DNA of 64,000 nucleotides from Symbiodinium microadriaticum (GCA_001939145.1 LSRX01000791.1:204650-268649); one strand, 5' to 3'; positions 35,541-48,007 are shown, counted from the first letter of the stretch. Translations and numbers: made by a program. Notes: generated by a model from the sequence alone, not told the origin.

Positions 35541-35927
35541 CGTGTATCTGCAATACCTACGGCCATCGAAAGACTGGGTCAGCGGATGCATGCGCCTAGC
35601 ACGCTTCCAGTCACGATTTCTCGGCGGCTTGCGCCGCACCCACACACTGCATCAGTTTCGTCTTGCGGAAGTCTTTGTCTAATCCTGCACTAATCCTGTG
35701 CTAACCCTGTACTCATCCGACATTAATCCAGAACGATGGATAGTCAAAGGATAGTCAATGGATAGCCGATGAATAGTCATAGGATTGGCTAATCCTGCAG
35801 CAATCCTTGAGTAATCCTATAGCTAACCAAGCAAGTGTATGAATACTGTTGGATTAGTACTGGATTAGCAAAGAGCCCCTCCCCCCACACCCCTCCAGAG
35901 CATTCATGACCAAAGCATCGTCAGAGC

Positions 35928-36086
35928 CTTCTATCCTTGGGTTTCTGGGTTCTTTCTTGTTAAGGGATTTAATTTAAGTTACCATGATGAAGAAACCGGA
36001 TCATTTACTATAGATCCCTATTAGGGTAACTTAAATTGAGTTCAGCCTTTCCCCAATATGTTTAGTGTTCAGCCTTCTATCCTTGG
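35928..36086. mobile_element. Small introner-like insertion with direct and inverted repeats
   Basis: gccttctatccttgg is repeated exactly at 35928-35942 and 36072-36086. Between the copies lies a perfect 13-bp inverted repeat (aatttaagttacc 35971-35983, ggtaacttaaatt 36024-36036). A short AT-rich insertion flanked by a 15-bp direct repeat and carrying inverted repeats matches the general form of short non-autonomous elements and of introners described in some dinoflagellate relatives. Confidence 0.5.
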
Positions 36087-36739
36087 TGGTTTCCAGTGCG
36101 CAGTCACGGACTCCAGCCACGATGCTGCCAAGCGGACATCAAGCAAAGATCGGATGCACAGTCTCGTCGGAGGTGCTTAGGTCAAGGTCTTCGCGAAGTT
36201 TGTTAAATCGCACATGCGATGATTTCCTTGCTAGCTGTGCACCTGACTTCTGCCAAGCATGTTGGCTTGACCTTTGTGCGTCCAAGCGAGTCGAGATTAC
36301 TTGTCCAGCCCTTCGTGCTTTGGACAACAAGGGAAAACTTGTGTGGATTGTGGCCTCTCAGACCATTCAGGAGGATGCAGGCCAAGCCCAAGCCTCCTAA
36401 GACTCAGTCCTTCGGGCTGAGGTGTGTGGATTTAGATCACTCGGGCTGAATTCTCGGCCACTTCCGAAGGACGAGGTCCTAGGGGCCGGACTTATCCGCT
36501 GTGCCCCGGCTCAGAACATCCGAAGCTCACGACGATGGAAAATATCCACATAATTCAGAAGGGCAACCTCCGGCGTCGTTTGGATGGGACACAGTTTGGG
36601 CCTGCAAAGGTCGGGATTGTGCCTGCAATTCTCCGTCGTCCTCCCTATAATCAATTCCGGGCAGGATGGACCCCGAAAGAATTGGAACCCACGCCCTATG
36701 CCGGAGTGATCCCACGAATGCTGAGAATCACATCGCAGG

Positions 36740-36930
36740 CGCCTTACACAAATGGAGCTAGGTACATCGCGACAATCTTTCCAAGGAGCTGCGCCGGCAA
36801 TGAGGCACATGCGATGCGGGTAGTTCATGTAGAACACCGACATGCCCAACTCCTCCAGCATTCTCGCTAGTAAAAGTGATGAGCCCTGCAGATTACTCAC
36901 GAAAAAATGCACGAAGCCTTCTAGGCAACT
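36740..36930 (-). CDS. Putative exon of an unidentified protein
   Basis: The minus strand is open and protein-like: CLEGFVHFFVSNLQGSSLLL then ARMLEELGMSVFYMNYPHRM and a Cys-containing stretch. An acceptor-like CTGCAG| precedes the GSSLLL codons at 36885. The upstream 15 nt (36900-36886) are GTGAGT...CTGCAG, in frame. Just upstream of the exon lie long microsatellites. Family unknown. Confidence 0.3.
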
Positions 36931-36941
36931 CTGCATGTATG

Positions 36942-37520
36942 CACAATACAATACAGTACAATACAATACAATACAATACAATACAATACAATACATACCA
37001 TACCATACCATACCACACCATACCATACCACATCTTAACATAGCATAACATAACATAACATAACATAACATAGCACAATACAACATAACATAACATAGCC
37101 TAGCATAACATAACATACGTACGTACGTACACGCATACATGCATACATACATACATACATACATACATACATACATACATACATACATACATGCATACAC
37201 AATACATACGTACATACATACATACAGACAGACAAACAGCCATACATGCATGCATGCATACATACATACATACATACATACACAATACATACGTACATAC
37301 ATACATACAGACAGACAAACAGCCATACATGCATGCATACATACATACATACATGCATACATACAGGTGTGGGTACCTACGTAAGATACGTACATACCTA
37401 CGTACCTACCTACCTACCTACCTACCTCCTGCCTGCCTGCCTGCCTGCCTGCCTACCTACCTGCCTACGCCTACATAAATACACACATGCAGGCATGCAT
37501 GCGTACATACGTCAATACGT
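36942..37520. repeat. ATACA, ATAAC and ATAC microsatellite block
   Basis: (ATACA)n 36945-36995, (ATACC)n to 37030, (ATAAC)n 37035-37110, then (ATAC)n with CAGACAGACAAACAGC interruptions repeated at 37225 and 37307, then (CTAC)n and (CTGC)n to about 37470. The duplicated interruption shows that a unit of about 80 bp was itself duplicated. Confidence 0.9.
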
Positions 37521-37693
37521 ACCTTTCCACATCCGTGCTTGCATACACACATGCATAGAAACACTGCTAACATTGTTCGGTTCATCCATTGGTTACTTCA
37601 TTCAATCAGGCAACCGACTACAGCCCATTTCGTGTGCTCTTTCAATCGTTCATTCAGTCCTTCATTCACTTCATCTATTCAATCAATCAAACA

Positions 37694-37732
<39 letters not shown>

Positions 37733-37733
37733 A
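37694..37733. repeat. TATC microsatellite
   Basis: (CTAT)n, about ten units, inside a longer stretch rich in TCATTCAT words (37570-37960). Confidence 0.9.
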
Positions 37734-37959
37734 AGTGATGGCGCAATCCGTCACTCATCCATTCATCCATGTATTCATTGCTTCGTTTCGCTTATCTCAT
37801 TGCATTTCATGCCATTAAGTCATTCATGCCATTAACTCTTACATTCCGGTAACTCATTCGTTCCAGTAGCTCATTCATTTGTTACTGGCAGCACAAGTTC
37901 AGTCATTCGCTCATTCAGTCAGACAGTCAGTCAGACATTCATTTGTTCATGTTTGCGTT

Positions 37960-38764
37960 TGTTCACGCAATTGCTAAACTACATGTCAGTCACAGTTCCG
38001 CAGGTGGCAGTAGCCCACGAAGTTCATGAAGTGCAGAGCTCCAGTGAGCCTTGTAGGCGGTGCGCCATGCCTCTGTGGTATAGTACGGCGCCCCCTTGGG
38101 CTCGCTGGTGGCTGCAAGCCGTCCTGGAACGCTTGCAACTACGGGCTATCCGCTGCTGCAAGCTGCCGAAGCCCAGGTCAGGTTCGTGAAATGTTGAAAA
38201 ACAAGGGCTGCAGGCTCGCAGGGAGAGGACTCATTCAAACGCAGGACCACTGGAGTTCAGTACAGCTGCCACGGATGTGTCCCATCGCAGGCTCTGCTGC
38301 TGGCTGCTGGATGCTGCACGGCCGTCTCTATGCCTCTATGCAGCTGGTCCTGCAAAGAGCGAGACGTTGTGCATCCACCTGGGGACAATGGCAACATTCT
38401 GACAATGCCTTCAACAGTTTCCATTCTAAGCCTGTCAGCTTCTGGGGAACATCACCTGAATACTTCTTCAGTCTGGATCTCTGCATAACGAGAGAGGAGA
38501 GTGCGAAACACAGTAGGGAACTAGCATTCAGAAACCTGGGTTTTGAATTTCAGCTTCTTAGCACGGAGTCAGGCGGCTGGGTGCCAAAGGCAGTGCAGGC
38601 CCCCGAGAGGAAGCCGGACCCAAAGCGCAGGACTCCCTGTTGCAGGTGCAGTGCTCTCGCAACTCGGAGTGGGTTAAGTTAAGGGCTGAGGTTTAGGGAG
38701 GAATGCTTGAAGGAAAATGGGCTCAGGTTTGTGCGGACCTTGGGAATGGTGCTCGAAGGGCTTT
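37960..38764. other. No supported gene
   Basis: A 218-codon plus-strand ORF spans most of this interval. It has many Cys, Trp and Ser, no domain and no splice-phased partner. I regard it as non-coding given the strand bias of real genes here. Confidence 0.3.
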
Positions 38765-39100
38765 CTACAAGTCAAGGGTACCGTATTTAGGGGGCATTAC
38801 ATGGCTAGGGCTACCTCCAACAGCCAAGATGTCTTCTTGGGCTTGGAGCACCTGCTGAGATGCCTTGAGAGCGGCGAGGGGCTGCGCTAGAGGACGCAAT
38901 CCGGAAGAGTGAACGCTCACGAAGGCGACTCTCACAAAGAACTTCCGGAACTTTAGCATAAACCTCAAGGCATGTACAAAAGCCATGGTGAACCGCCTCG
39001 GGCAGGTTGACACCAGCTATGCCTTGGCTTAAGCCGCATGGGGCTTTCGTGGACTTCCACTTGGACAGTTAGCGGTTAGCGCAACAAAGACGCCACTGAC

Positions 39101-42100
39101 CTTCCAGCTTGTTGCCTGATGTTCGGAGGGACCTTTTGCAGGCCTGGGCCCACGTTCAGTTGGCGCATACTTGTGCAGCAGCAACCAGTCGTGAAATTCG
39201 CGACCAGCCTGACCATCATCAAACTCACCTCTAAGCCCTGAAACCCCTTACACCATGAACTCACACTCACATGACCGGGCGGCGGTGTTCGCCCTTTTCG
39301 TCCCGCAGGGATGCGGCGAGCTTCTCTTTGACGACGGGGCCCAGATACCTGGATCAGTTCAGCAGCTCCTGTGAAGGAGCATGTGCTCCCTTTATGTGTG
39401 CATACACATACATACGTACATACATATGTACATACATACATACATACATACATACATACATACATAAAAACATACATACATACATACATACATACATACA
39501 TACATACATGCATACACAATACATACAAAGATACGTATACATATATAATGTACATGTTGTATGTATGTATGTAGGTAGGTAGGTAGGTAGGTAGGTAGGT
39601 GGGTATATATTTACATACAAGCACACAAGCACACAAAGGCACATACGCACACACACCTTCTTCCGGACGCAGCGAACGAGTCGTTGCCTAGCTAGCGAGG
39701 CAAAACCGATTGCGGTTTCGGCACCTGACAGGTGCGCACATTTGTGCCCCCCCCTCCCCCACATCTACGCAGCTACGAGTAGCGGTACGCAAATCTTCGT
39801 TGTTTTCGCGTTGTTGATACCATGACAGCCAATAGGAGCTGAATAATCAGGGCGCTTGTTCCATCATGAGATAGATATCGATAGACCAGTTCTGATTTTT
39901 GGGAGAAGTGTGACATCTAAGGAAGACACCACCTGGAACTGGAACTTTTAAAGCTGATGTAGCCAGTAGAGGGATTAGCTCCAGAGGCAAGGGAAGCCAC
40001 ATTTTCCCTCAACGGCGCAAGCAGTTTGTGCGCATCCGGTTGCACCATGGCCTGCGCCGCAGATTAGGCGGATATATAGATAGGACGTCAGACGCTGGAG
40101 AAGGTTAGGAACGCAAAATTATAGGCTTGATGTCACAAAGAGCCTTGCAAGCAGGGTCACAAGCGTAAAGGGCCCATGCTTCAGAGTTCGTGCTTGCTTT
40201 CTTCGGTTTAAGTGATCATTTCCTCGGGATATTTCGAGTCTACATCTCGGGATTGTAACGTGTGGAAATAGTCGGCCAAGGATTTCGACTGGCTATGACG
40301 ATACGGAAGAATCGACACATCTTTTTCATAGGATGCCTGAGAGCCATATTAGCCCTCAACCAGGAAACCTCAACATTTAGGTCAAAAGCCGGTATCCTGA
40401 ATGACCCTTGACCCTGCTCAGTGCTACTTACCCGCAGTCGGGTCTTCAAATCGTTAGCTTGGGTTTCAACATACGACCGCAACATGTCACTCAGATCGTT
40501 GCAAAAGATGACCTAACAAGGCGCAGCTTGAGTTCGAAGACACGGGCAGAGTAGAACTATTGGAATTGGCGGCATGGCGAGTCAGAGTGCCAGATCCACT
40601 CATGTTGCATCTAAAGCAACCGGCAGCCTGACGCCCGGCAATTTTCAGGTGGGTCGTGCACTAGCAGCACCTATTCTACAGATTTGAATGATCTAAAGGC
40701 ACCGATAATGTATGTGGACATATGCAATGCGAGCCCAGGTCAATCCTAACCGTCCAACGTTCAACAGAGAACTCTCATTCATGGGCTTACGGTACACGGT
40801 GTTGGTTTTACTTTAAGCGGCTAGGGCACGGAATTAGACCCTACTTGCAACAATTGAAAACTGGAGCCACGTGGATCCCCAGGGCATGCGCCAAGAAAGC
40901 CGGGATGTCGTACAAACAGAATTAACAGAATGTCCAGCCAGAACCTGCGTGCGAATCAAGCATGAAACTTCTGCAATTCTGTTTGCCCGGCACAGGTCGG
41001 ACCCGTGAACCTCATTTTAGTTTCGGGATGTAACGTAACTTGTTTGTCGGGCTTTGGTTGGTTTAAAGGTAGATTTAAGGAGTTCATGATCAGAAATGAC
41101 CATGGGAATTGACCGTAGCACGCTCAGCAGATTTAACCTTCCAAACTTTCATACCATAACATCATGCACCTCAGCCTCAGGCTGGTCCCCATCCGCCTTG
41201 ACCCGCTTCTTAGGGCTCTTCTTGGGACTCTTCTGCTTCGACTTCTTCATGCCCCGCACAGCATCCGCAAAGTACGGGACCGGGATCTTCTTGAGGAAGA
41301 AGGCCTGGTTGCCCTTCTCCTTGATCAGATGCGTCACAGCCACGGAAATGTAGGCACTCTGCGTCTGCAGAGTGCACTCGTGAAAATCCTGGGGATTCTT
41401 GAACTTCGCCGAGAGAGGGATTTCCGTAGGCACCGGAAAAGCAACTCCGGAAATGTGTTGGACCTTGCGCGTCAACCCAGCGGTGTGCTGCCACAGGTCC
41501 TGCAAACCAGCTTGCCAGGAAATGATGATATATTTCTATATATCTAACCTAACCTGACCTAACCTAACCAAACCTGTCCCGGCCTGACAGCGAAACTAAT
41601 AGAACATGGTGTCAAGTCGCTTCAACCGGTGAATGCACATCATGCCATGCTACAACATAACCGACGATAATGCCACACAAAATGCAGAAAATATGCAGTA
41701 TCATGCAAGTCGATACAGTGTATCACAGTACACTGCAATATGCTGCCACATGTTGTGGTATACCATAATGTGCTATAGTTTCTATAGTGGCGAAAATTAG
41801 CCTCCAGAAACTAACTTGGCGTAACACAACATAACATGACATAACATAACTTGACATAACATTCGCGAACCATAACATAACACAGGTACAGGTATAGCAC
41901 GACGTAACACGATGCCAGCGTGTGTGCTAAGATATGGCATTGCACTCATGACATGGTATAGTATAGCATAGGATACCATAGTAGAATAGAGCATAAATAC
42001 TACTATTACTGTGTAACATCGTATAACCTAGAATAATATAGCATAATTGGCTCTTGTCTAGATGTGTACAGAGCGGAATATAAAGCAAAGCAGGTTAAAA

Positions 42101-44167
42101 TGCAAAGTGCATTGCGTGATGCAACACCATATCATACAATGTCATAACATGTCATGTCATGTCTTGGCATGTCATGCCATGCTACAGCATACCATGAACT
42201 GTTGCATTATACTTTATGTGTAATGCTAGATGATGTGGTGTTGTATTGTGTCGTGATGTATTCTGTTGTGTTATTTGTGGAATACCATTTAGTAAACTAT
42301 GCTGTGTTGTGTTGATGTGTTGTGTTACAGTACATTGGTTGCATTGAGCTATCCCTAGTGTTTTTGAATCGCTTTAGAACATGCAAATGCAGAAAATACA
42401 CGTGTGAAGATATGCGGCTCCGGGTTGTGGGTTCTTGTTGAAAATATGGTGAATAGGGGCCATCCGTCAAGCGGCAATCCGGCGCCCATAGCAACAGACT
42501 CGCGGCCGAAGCACCAGACAATGCCTAGGGCAGGTTCGCATGATAACGGGATGACGACTGCTAATGGTAGCGGGTGCTCGGGCCACATGGAACAGTGGAA
42601 AAGATCAACTTAAAATAGTCATCCCTACTTCCTGTACTACAAGAGCGTACAGTATGCTTTGCTAGTATGTTGAGACTCATGTACTAAGCATGGCATGGTC
42701 GTGAGCCTGAGGCTACGCTCGGTGTTTCGGCTCCGCAATAGGTCGTTGTCAACGTCAGGTCATGTATAACGGCCAACACGGGCCAACACACTCAAACAGC
42801 AGGCTTGATTCTGTGGGCTTAAGCCAACCAAAACACAAGTGACATGGAGAGAAGAGGCATAGCAGAGAAGTCCGCCAGCGGCAGGCACGGAAGATTGACG
42901 ACTGAGCTGGTCCCGTTGAAGCCCGAGGCCCCACGACTCTACGAATCCCGTTAAGCACCACGACAAGCACTAACCTCAACACTGACATTCCAGCGAACAC
43001 GATCTCGGTTTGACCAAAGCTTTTCTGGGGGAACGTGCATTCCGCATCTGTACTTGGGGACACTTCATAAAGACTCCTCTATTGAAGGTTCTCATCCCGT
43101 GACGTCCATCCACTTTTCGTTGAAATCATGCCGAAATCAAGCACCGATGAAAGCTCCTGAATCGCCCTCGATCTCTTTTTGACGCCAGGAACCGGTACTG
43201 CTAACGACATGGGTGGGAGTTGCCGATAAAGGAACCCTGAGTCCCGGGTTCCTATCAAATCCCCACATGATGCAATTGAATCCATTCCAAAAAATGTCTC
43301 TCCAAATCTCTCATCTGGGCCAAATCCAACCCAGGAACCTGGCCGAATGCCTCGCGCCAACTCGCCCATCGTCACGGGTTTGGCGGCCTTCCGCTGCTTT
43401 CCACAGACTTGTCTGAAACTAACGTGAATAAACACAACTGTGGAATCCACATGAGGAGTCCTAAAAAAAATTAGACGTTGTGTTCATGCTCTTAGCTTCT
43501 AACCTGGCCCTATGAGGAAGAGTACCACTGATTCTTTAAGTGTGACCACAGAGAAAATCCGGGCCAACTCTGCAAGAGGCATCCCCATGACGAAGCCGCG
43601 CCTTGCCGGTGTAGATTTTGTACATCTCCGAAATGAGGCTGTTGTAGATCACTGACTGGAAACCTAGTGCGAGCTCTCAGCTTGCTTGCTTGCTTGAGAT
43701 CGGCACCAAAAACAATTCAATCAGATCAAACGTGTTTGCGTGGGTTAGTTAGTGTGTGTGTGTGTGCGCGTGTGCTTCCGCGTGTGTGGGTGAGCGCGCG
43801 CGCGCGTGCGGGCGTGCGTGCGNGTGTGTGTGCGCGTGCGTGTCTGCGTGCGTGTGTCTGTGTGTGTGTGTGTGTGTTGTGTTGTGTGTGTGTGTGTGTG
43901 TGTGCGTGTTTGTGCGTGTGTCTCTGTGTGTGTGTGTGTGCGTGTGTCTGTGTGTCTCTGTGTCTGTGTCTCTGTGTGTGTGTGTGTGTGCGCGTGCGTG
44001 CGTGCGTGCGCGCGCGTGCGTGCGTGCGCATGTGTTTGATGCATGTCACCAGAGAAGCCTAATGCCACACGATAATGCAAATCCGAAACCTCTGCATTAA
44101 TTTTGGCCGAGTGTCCAGTGCCAATCACGCCAAATGCCAGCATTGTTGACACGGCGGGATGACAAAC
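39101..44167 (-). CDS. Large multi-exon gene of unknown family
   Basis: Exons (minus): 44167-44090 (STMLAFGVIGTGHSAKINAE), about 43655-43560 (SVIYNSLISEMYKIYTGKAR), 43412-43155 (TMGELARGIRPGSWVGFGPD and on), 43076-42983 or 42975 (SLYEVSPSTDAECTFPQKSF), 41499-41155 (DLWQHTAGLTRKVQHISGVA and on, ending in a Lys-rich stretch), 40512-40432 (NDLSDMLRSYVETQANDLKT), 39348-39281 (YLGPVVKEKLAASLRDEKGE) and 39228-39101 (EFDDGQAGREFHDWLLLHKY). Most junctions agree in phase, with GT, GC and one canonical GTAAGT donor. The 40512/39348 junction does not and needs an extra small exon. Possible further exons lie at 39.0-38.77 kb and at 45.0-44.5 kb. The KKSKQKSPKKSPKKR stretch could be a nuclear signal. I do not recognise the protein. 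Introns hold three microsatellite blocks. Confidence 0.6.
39398..39612. repeat. ATAC and GTAG microsatellites
   Basis: (ATAC)n at 39398-39512 and (GTAG)n at 39566-39602, within an intron of the large minus-strand gene. Confidence 0.9.
41640..42340. repeat. AT-rich degenerate pentamer tract
   Basis: Words such as ataac, gtcat and tgttg dominate. The tract lies in the intron between exons 43076-42983 and 41499-41155. A block of taacctaacctgacc at 41545-41575 is a separate short repeat. Confidence 0.7.
43748..44038. repeat. GT/GTGC microsatellite with an unresolved base
   Basis: (GT)n with GC interruptions over about 290 bp, with one N at 43823. It lies in an intron of the large gene. Confidence 0.9.
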
Positions 44168-44479
44168 CTGTCAGACATGCGACTTCCCGCTCCCGGTCTT
44201 GCTGCAAGCTACCGGAACGTGCACTACAAACCCTGAGAAAGAAAGTTCCAAGTCCAGGCGACGTGAAACCCTGGAATCTGCAAGATCACACTCAATCTGA
44301 TAGAGGCCTGATCCAAGGTGAGCTTCATCCTCAGCCATGATGCGTGCGCAACTGAATGCAACTGAGCTGGATCGCGGCACTACCGTGAAAAATGCGTCAG
44401 GAGATTGGACCTCTCCCTTCGCAGTTTCAGGCCATCACACATTTGATGTCAAGACAAGCTTCTCTCGCATCACAGCGTA

Positions 44480-45200
44480 CTGTGCGGCTTTAAGCCCGCC
44501 TGCCAGCGGCGTGATGCGGAGGCACATTCCTTGGCGGAGATTCTTCTGATGCATCGGCAGCCCCCTTCAGCTGCGGTGAGGCGGGCATCCGATGCAGAGA
44601 TAGGATACAAGCCCTGATGCAAGTGCATTCCGTACTCTGCGAGAGCACCAAGGATGTTTTAAGACCCTCGCTGACCCACATCGCGCGGGAAATCTGCGGC
44701 ATCCTTGGACGGGACGGGAACTCAAGGTCGGGCTATTGACGTGTCCGGGCTTCATGCTCAGAGTTGCCAGGCCTCGAATTAACGAAGACACATGCCCCGT
44801 GATGACAGAAGCGACACATAGCCTAGTATGACATGATAAGTCATCAGGCAGTTTGTGGCTTCATGATGCCGTGCATCGTACATGTTACACTGCAGCAGGC
44901 TGCACAGCATGAGCCCAACTGATGTGGGAGCGATCGCTTTCTTTGGCCAAAGGTCAGTCCATCCGAGGTCTTCACCACCTGTGGCATCGTAGAGTTCCTG
45001 AGCTAACGGGCATCGGTTTCATCCGGAAGGGACCCAGGGAGTTCGGAAGGAGCTGTGCAAGAGGGGCTTCTGTTGCCACCCAAGGTGCACCAAGATCAAG
45101 CCAATGACTCCTCCCGCCACGGACACGCGAGGAACCACTTCGCTTCCTTGCACCGTGCGCACGGCGAAAATTCGCAAAGTAGCGCCTCCATGCGCCTCCC
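44480..45200 (-). CDS. Candidate upstream exons, unidentified
   Basis: Minus-strand segments look coding: 44630-44480 (YGMHLHQGLYPISASDARLT), 45003-44930 (ELYDATGGEDLGWTDLWPKK, after a GCTCAG| acceptor) and 45165-45020 (VSVAGGVIGLILVHLGW, a hydrophobic helix followed by a short tail and stop). The helix-containing frame overlaps the start of the 45003 exon in a different frame, so at least two genes or some false reading are involved. They may be 5' exons of the large gene. Confidence 0.3.
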
Positions 45201-46589
45201 TACCCCCTGGCTGCCAGTCATTCTCAAGCCAGACTTCCTAACCCTTCCCCATCTGTTGAGATCAGGCGCCCCAAACGCTGAACCAGCGGACCGGGTCTGA
45301 ATTACAGAGACGGCCCAGTGGAGCGTCCGTCCTGTACGGGCGAAAGGGCAAGTGCTGTTGGCGATCTGCCATTGAAGGGCAAGGGGAACGGGACATCCCA
45401 GCCGAAGGTCTCATTGCACTGTTGCATTGCACTACAGCACATTCTGCGAGAAACGAAGTATGAAAGCAACCGTATCTGCCATATCTTCGCTTCCATCACG
45501 TGACATAAGACGCAATCTGAGCCTGATTATGTGTGCATTTACGTGCAAAGACAGGCCCAGAGCGAAACAGATGTGCGCGTTTCCGTGCATGCATGCATAA
45601 AGACATGTCTCCTTTCAAACTACTGACATCTCGGCCAAAATTTGAGATGCAAATCGGCGAGAGCTATGCATTGGCGTGGACTGCTAGCTAGCTCCAGGTG
45701 CAGAAAACGGCCACTGTTTAAAAAAAACAGGTTGCTGTTGATTCTCGCACTCGTCGTATTCATGGCTTTGCAAGCGGCCTGCCTCTGCCCTAGTTGCTGG
45801 GGCATCGCGTCGGACACAGCCCCGGAGGGCTTCAGCAAGGCTGACATAAAAGCTGGCCTCAGGAATCGCTTTCGAAGTTCGGGCCTAGTTTTGCGAGAAT
45901 CTGCGTTCTCGCACCAACCTTGACACCAACTTATTCGGAAGTTCTAAAGCTGTAAAGACGCACTACCGCGCCAAACCGCACTGCAGAGACATACCATTTC
46001 CAGAGCAGAACCAGAAAGGACAAACACAACAGCTCTTTCAACAGCTGAGATGAATACAAACACACCATGCGTACGACGAGCGCCAACTCTTGCGGGCAAA
46101 TGCTGCGGAGAGCGGCAGCGCAAACTAAATCGAGACAAGCACTAACCATGATCTCGAAAGTTGCAGTATGGATTCGAAGATGCAACTCGTGGCTTTACAT
46201 ATATTCGGCAGCGATAGCCCAAGAGCCCTTCAAAATTTCATACTACTGGGGGCGGGGGTGGCTAATGGAGCAAAGACGCGTGAAGTTGGTGTCCGCTCAG
46301 CACCCTAAGCCCTCTCGCTTGGGCATCATTTGGCTGCGGTGTGCATGTGTTTGTCTGGGAAGCGCTGTTGAGATATTTAGCCATCTGCTTCTTCAGCACA
46401 GCCCCAAATTGTGGAAAGTAGGAGCTGCAGGCTAAAGTTAGATCAACCCCGACATAGCGCGCACAAGGTGAGCATGTTCATAGGGGTGTTTTAGACTGAG
46501 ACGACAGCCTACCAGAAAGTGCAAACTGCATGGTGACATGGTGCCTCATGCAAGATACTACTAACGAAACTCCGGCTAACAGACCATAA
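45201..46589. other. No supported gene
   Basis: A minus-strand segment at about 45460-45305 (CNETFGWDVPFPLPFNGRSP) and hydrophobic stretches on both strands near 45.75 and 46.1 kb are possible exons without partners. Confidence 0.25.
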
Positions 46590-46591
46590 TA

Positions 46592-47860
46592 CTATGCCAT
46601 ACTATACTATATACTATACTATGTTATACAATGTTATACAATGTTATACAATGTTATACTGTGCTATACTATGTTCTACTATGTTCTGCTATGTTCTACT
46701 ATGTTCTACTATGTTCTACTATGTGCTACTATGTTCGACTATGTTATACTATGTTATACTATGTTATACTATGTTATACTATGTTATACTATGTTATGCT
46801 ATGTTATGCTATGTTATACTATGTTATATACTGCATTATACTGTGCTATACTGTGCTATACTGTGCTATACTGCGTTATACTATGTTAGACTATGCTATA
46901 CTATGTTGTACTCTGTTGTACTATGTTGTACTCTGTTAGACTATGTTATACTACATCATGCTTTGTTATACTATGTTATACTATGTTATAATATGTACTG
47001 TGCTATACTCTGTTATACTATGCTATACTATGCTATACTATGTTATACTTTGTTATAATATGTTATACTGTGCTATACTCTGTTATACTATGTTATCCTA
47101 TTTTATACTATGTTATACTATGATATACTATGTTATACTATACTATACTATGTTATACTATGTTATACAATGTTATACAGTGTTATACTGTGCTATGTTC
47201 TACTATGTTCTACTATGTTCTACTATGTTCTACTGTGTTCTACTATGTTCTACTACGTTATACTCTGTTATACTATGTTATACGGTGTTTTACTATGCTA
47301 AACTATGTTATACTATGCTATATTGTGTTCTACTATGTTATGCTATGTTATGCTATGTTATGCATTCTTATGCTATACTATGCTATACTATGTTATGCGG
47401 TGGTATACTGTGTTATACTATGTTATATTTTGCTATGTTATCTATGCCGTGCTATGCTGTACTATGCTGTACTATGCTGTACTATGCTATACTATGCTAT
47501 ACTATGCTATACTATGCTATACTATGCTATACTATGCTATACTATGCTATACTATGCTATACTATGCTATGCTATGCTATGCTATGCTATGCTATGCTGT
47601 GCTATGCTATGCTATGCTATGCTTTGCTATGCTATGCTATGCTAAACTATGCGATACTATGCTATGCTATGCTATACTATGCTATGCTATACTATGCTAT
47701 ACTATACTATACTATACTATACTATACTATACTATACTATACTATGCTATGCTATGCTATGCTATACTATGCTATACTATGTTGTACTATGGTATATATT
47801 ACTATTACTAGACTCTGTTGTACTACATTAAATTATGCTACATCATAAATAACCATATTA
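46592..47860. repeat. 1.27-kb array of TATACTATGT / CTATG words
   Basis: Nearly continuous 5- and 10-bp units (tatactatgt, tatgctatac) fill the interval. Blocks of one variant are clear: ctatgttcta 46670-46740, ctatgttata 46740-46820, ctgtgctata 46838-46870, ctatgctata 47460-47570, tatgc 47560-47650 and tatac 47700-47745. All frames without stops are artefacts. Confidence 0.95.
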
Positions 47861-48007
47861 CATATTATATGAATGGATTGGACAAGGAATTGAGGGCCCC
47901 TGAACCTTTGGCGCGAACTTTCCTCGGACCTCGGGCCTTACTTCGGGCATCGTCGAGCTGTCGCCCATGGCTTCCACCACTTCTCTGGCTGCCTCCCAGG
48001 CCTTCAA

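Larger units (their letters stand above)
34405..35910. mobile_element. Foldback element with long inverted ends and internal satellite
   Basis: The left end (34405-34453, atcatgaaggcttcggaggg and on) is matched in reverse complement by the right end (35862-35910) over about 49 bp with roughly ten differences. Both ends combine catga, a G/C-rich run and CTTTG(T/C)TAATCC. The interior is made of TAATCC-type words in both orientations, a 36-bp hairpin (34490-34572) and a 95-bp satellite (34749-35540). No protein is encoded. A short ccaaa flank occurs at both edges but is too short to be convincing as a target duplication. Confidence 0.6.

Noticed and set aside
36600-36720. gggttccaattc box suggesting a tRNA
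   Set aside because: The box departs from the T-loop consensus and no acceptor stem pairs.
37100-37380. Regular repeats resembling a CRISPR array
   Set aside because: Units are simple ATAC repeats with no unique spacers, in a eukaryotic context.
36511-37395. 294-codon minus-strand ORF with MYVCMYVCMY runs
   Set aside because: Most of it is microsatellite translation. Only the part below 36930 has coding character and is listed separately.
42962-46146. Identical 13-bp word gacaagcactaac at 42962-42974 and 46134-46146, next to donor-like sites
   Set aside because: One shared 13-mer near splice-like sites is too little to claim related introns.
46594-47848. Long Tyr/Leu/Cys-rich ORFs
   Set aside because: Pure translation of the TATACTATG array.
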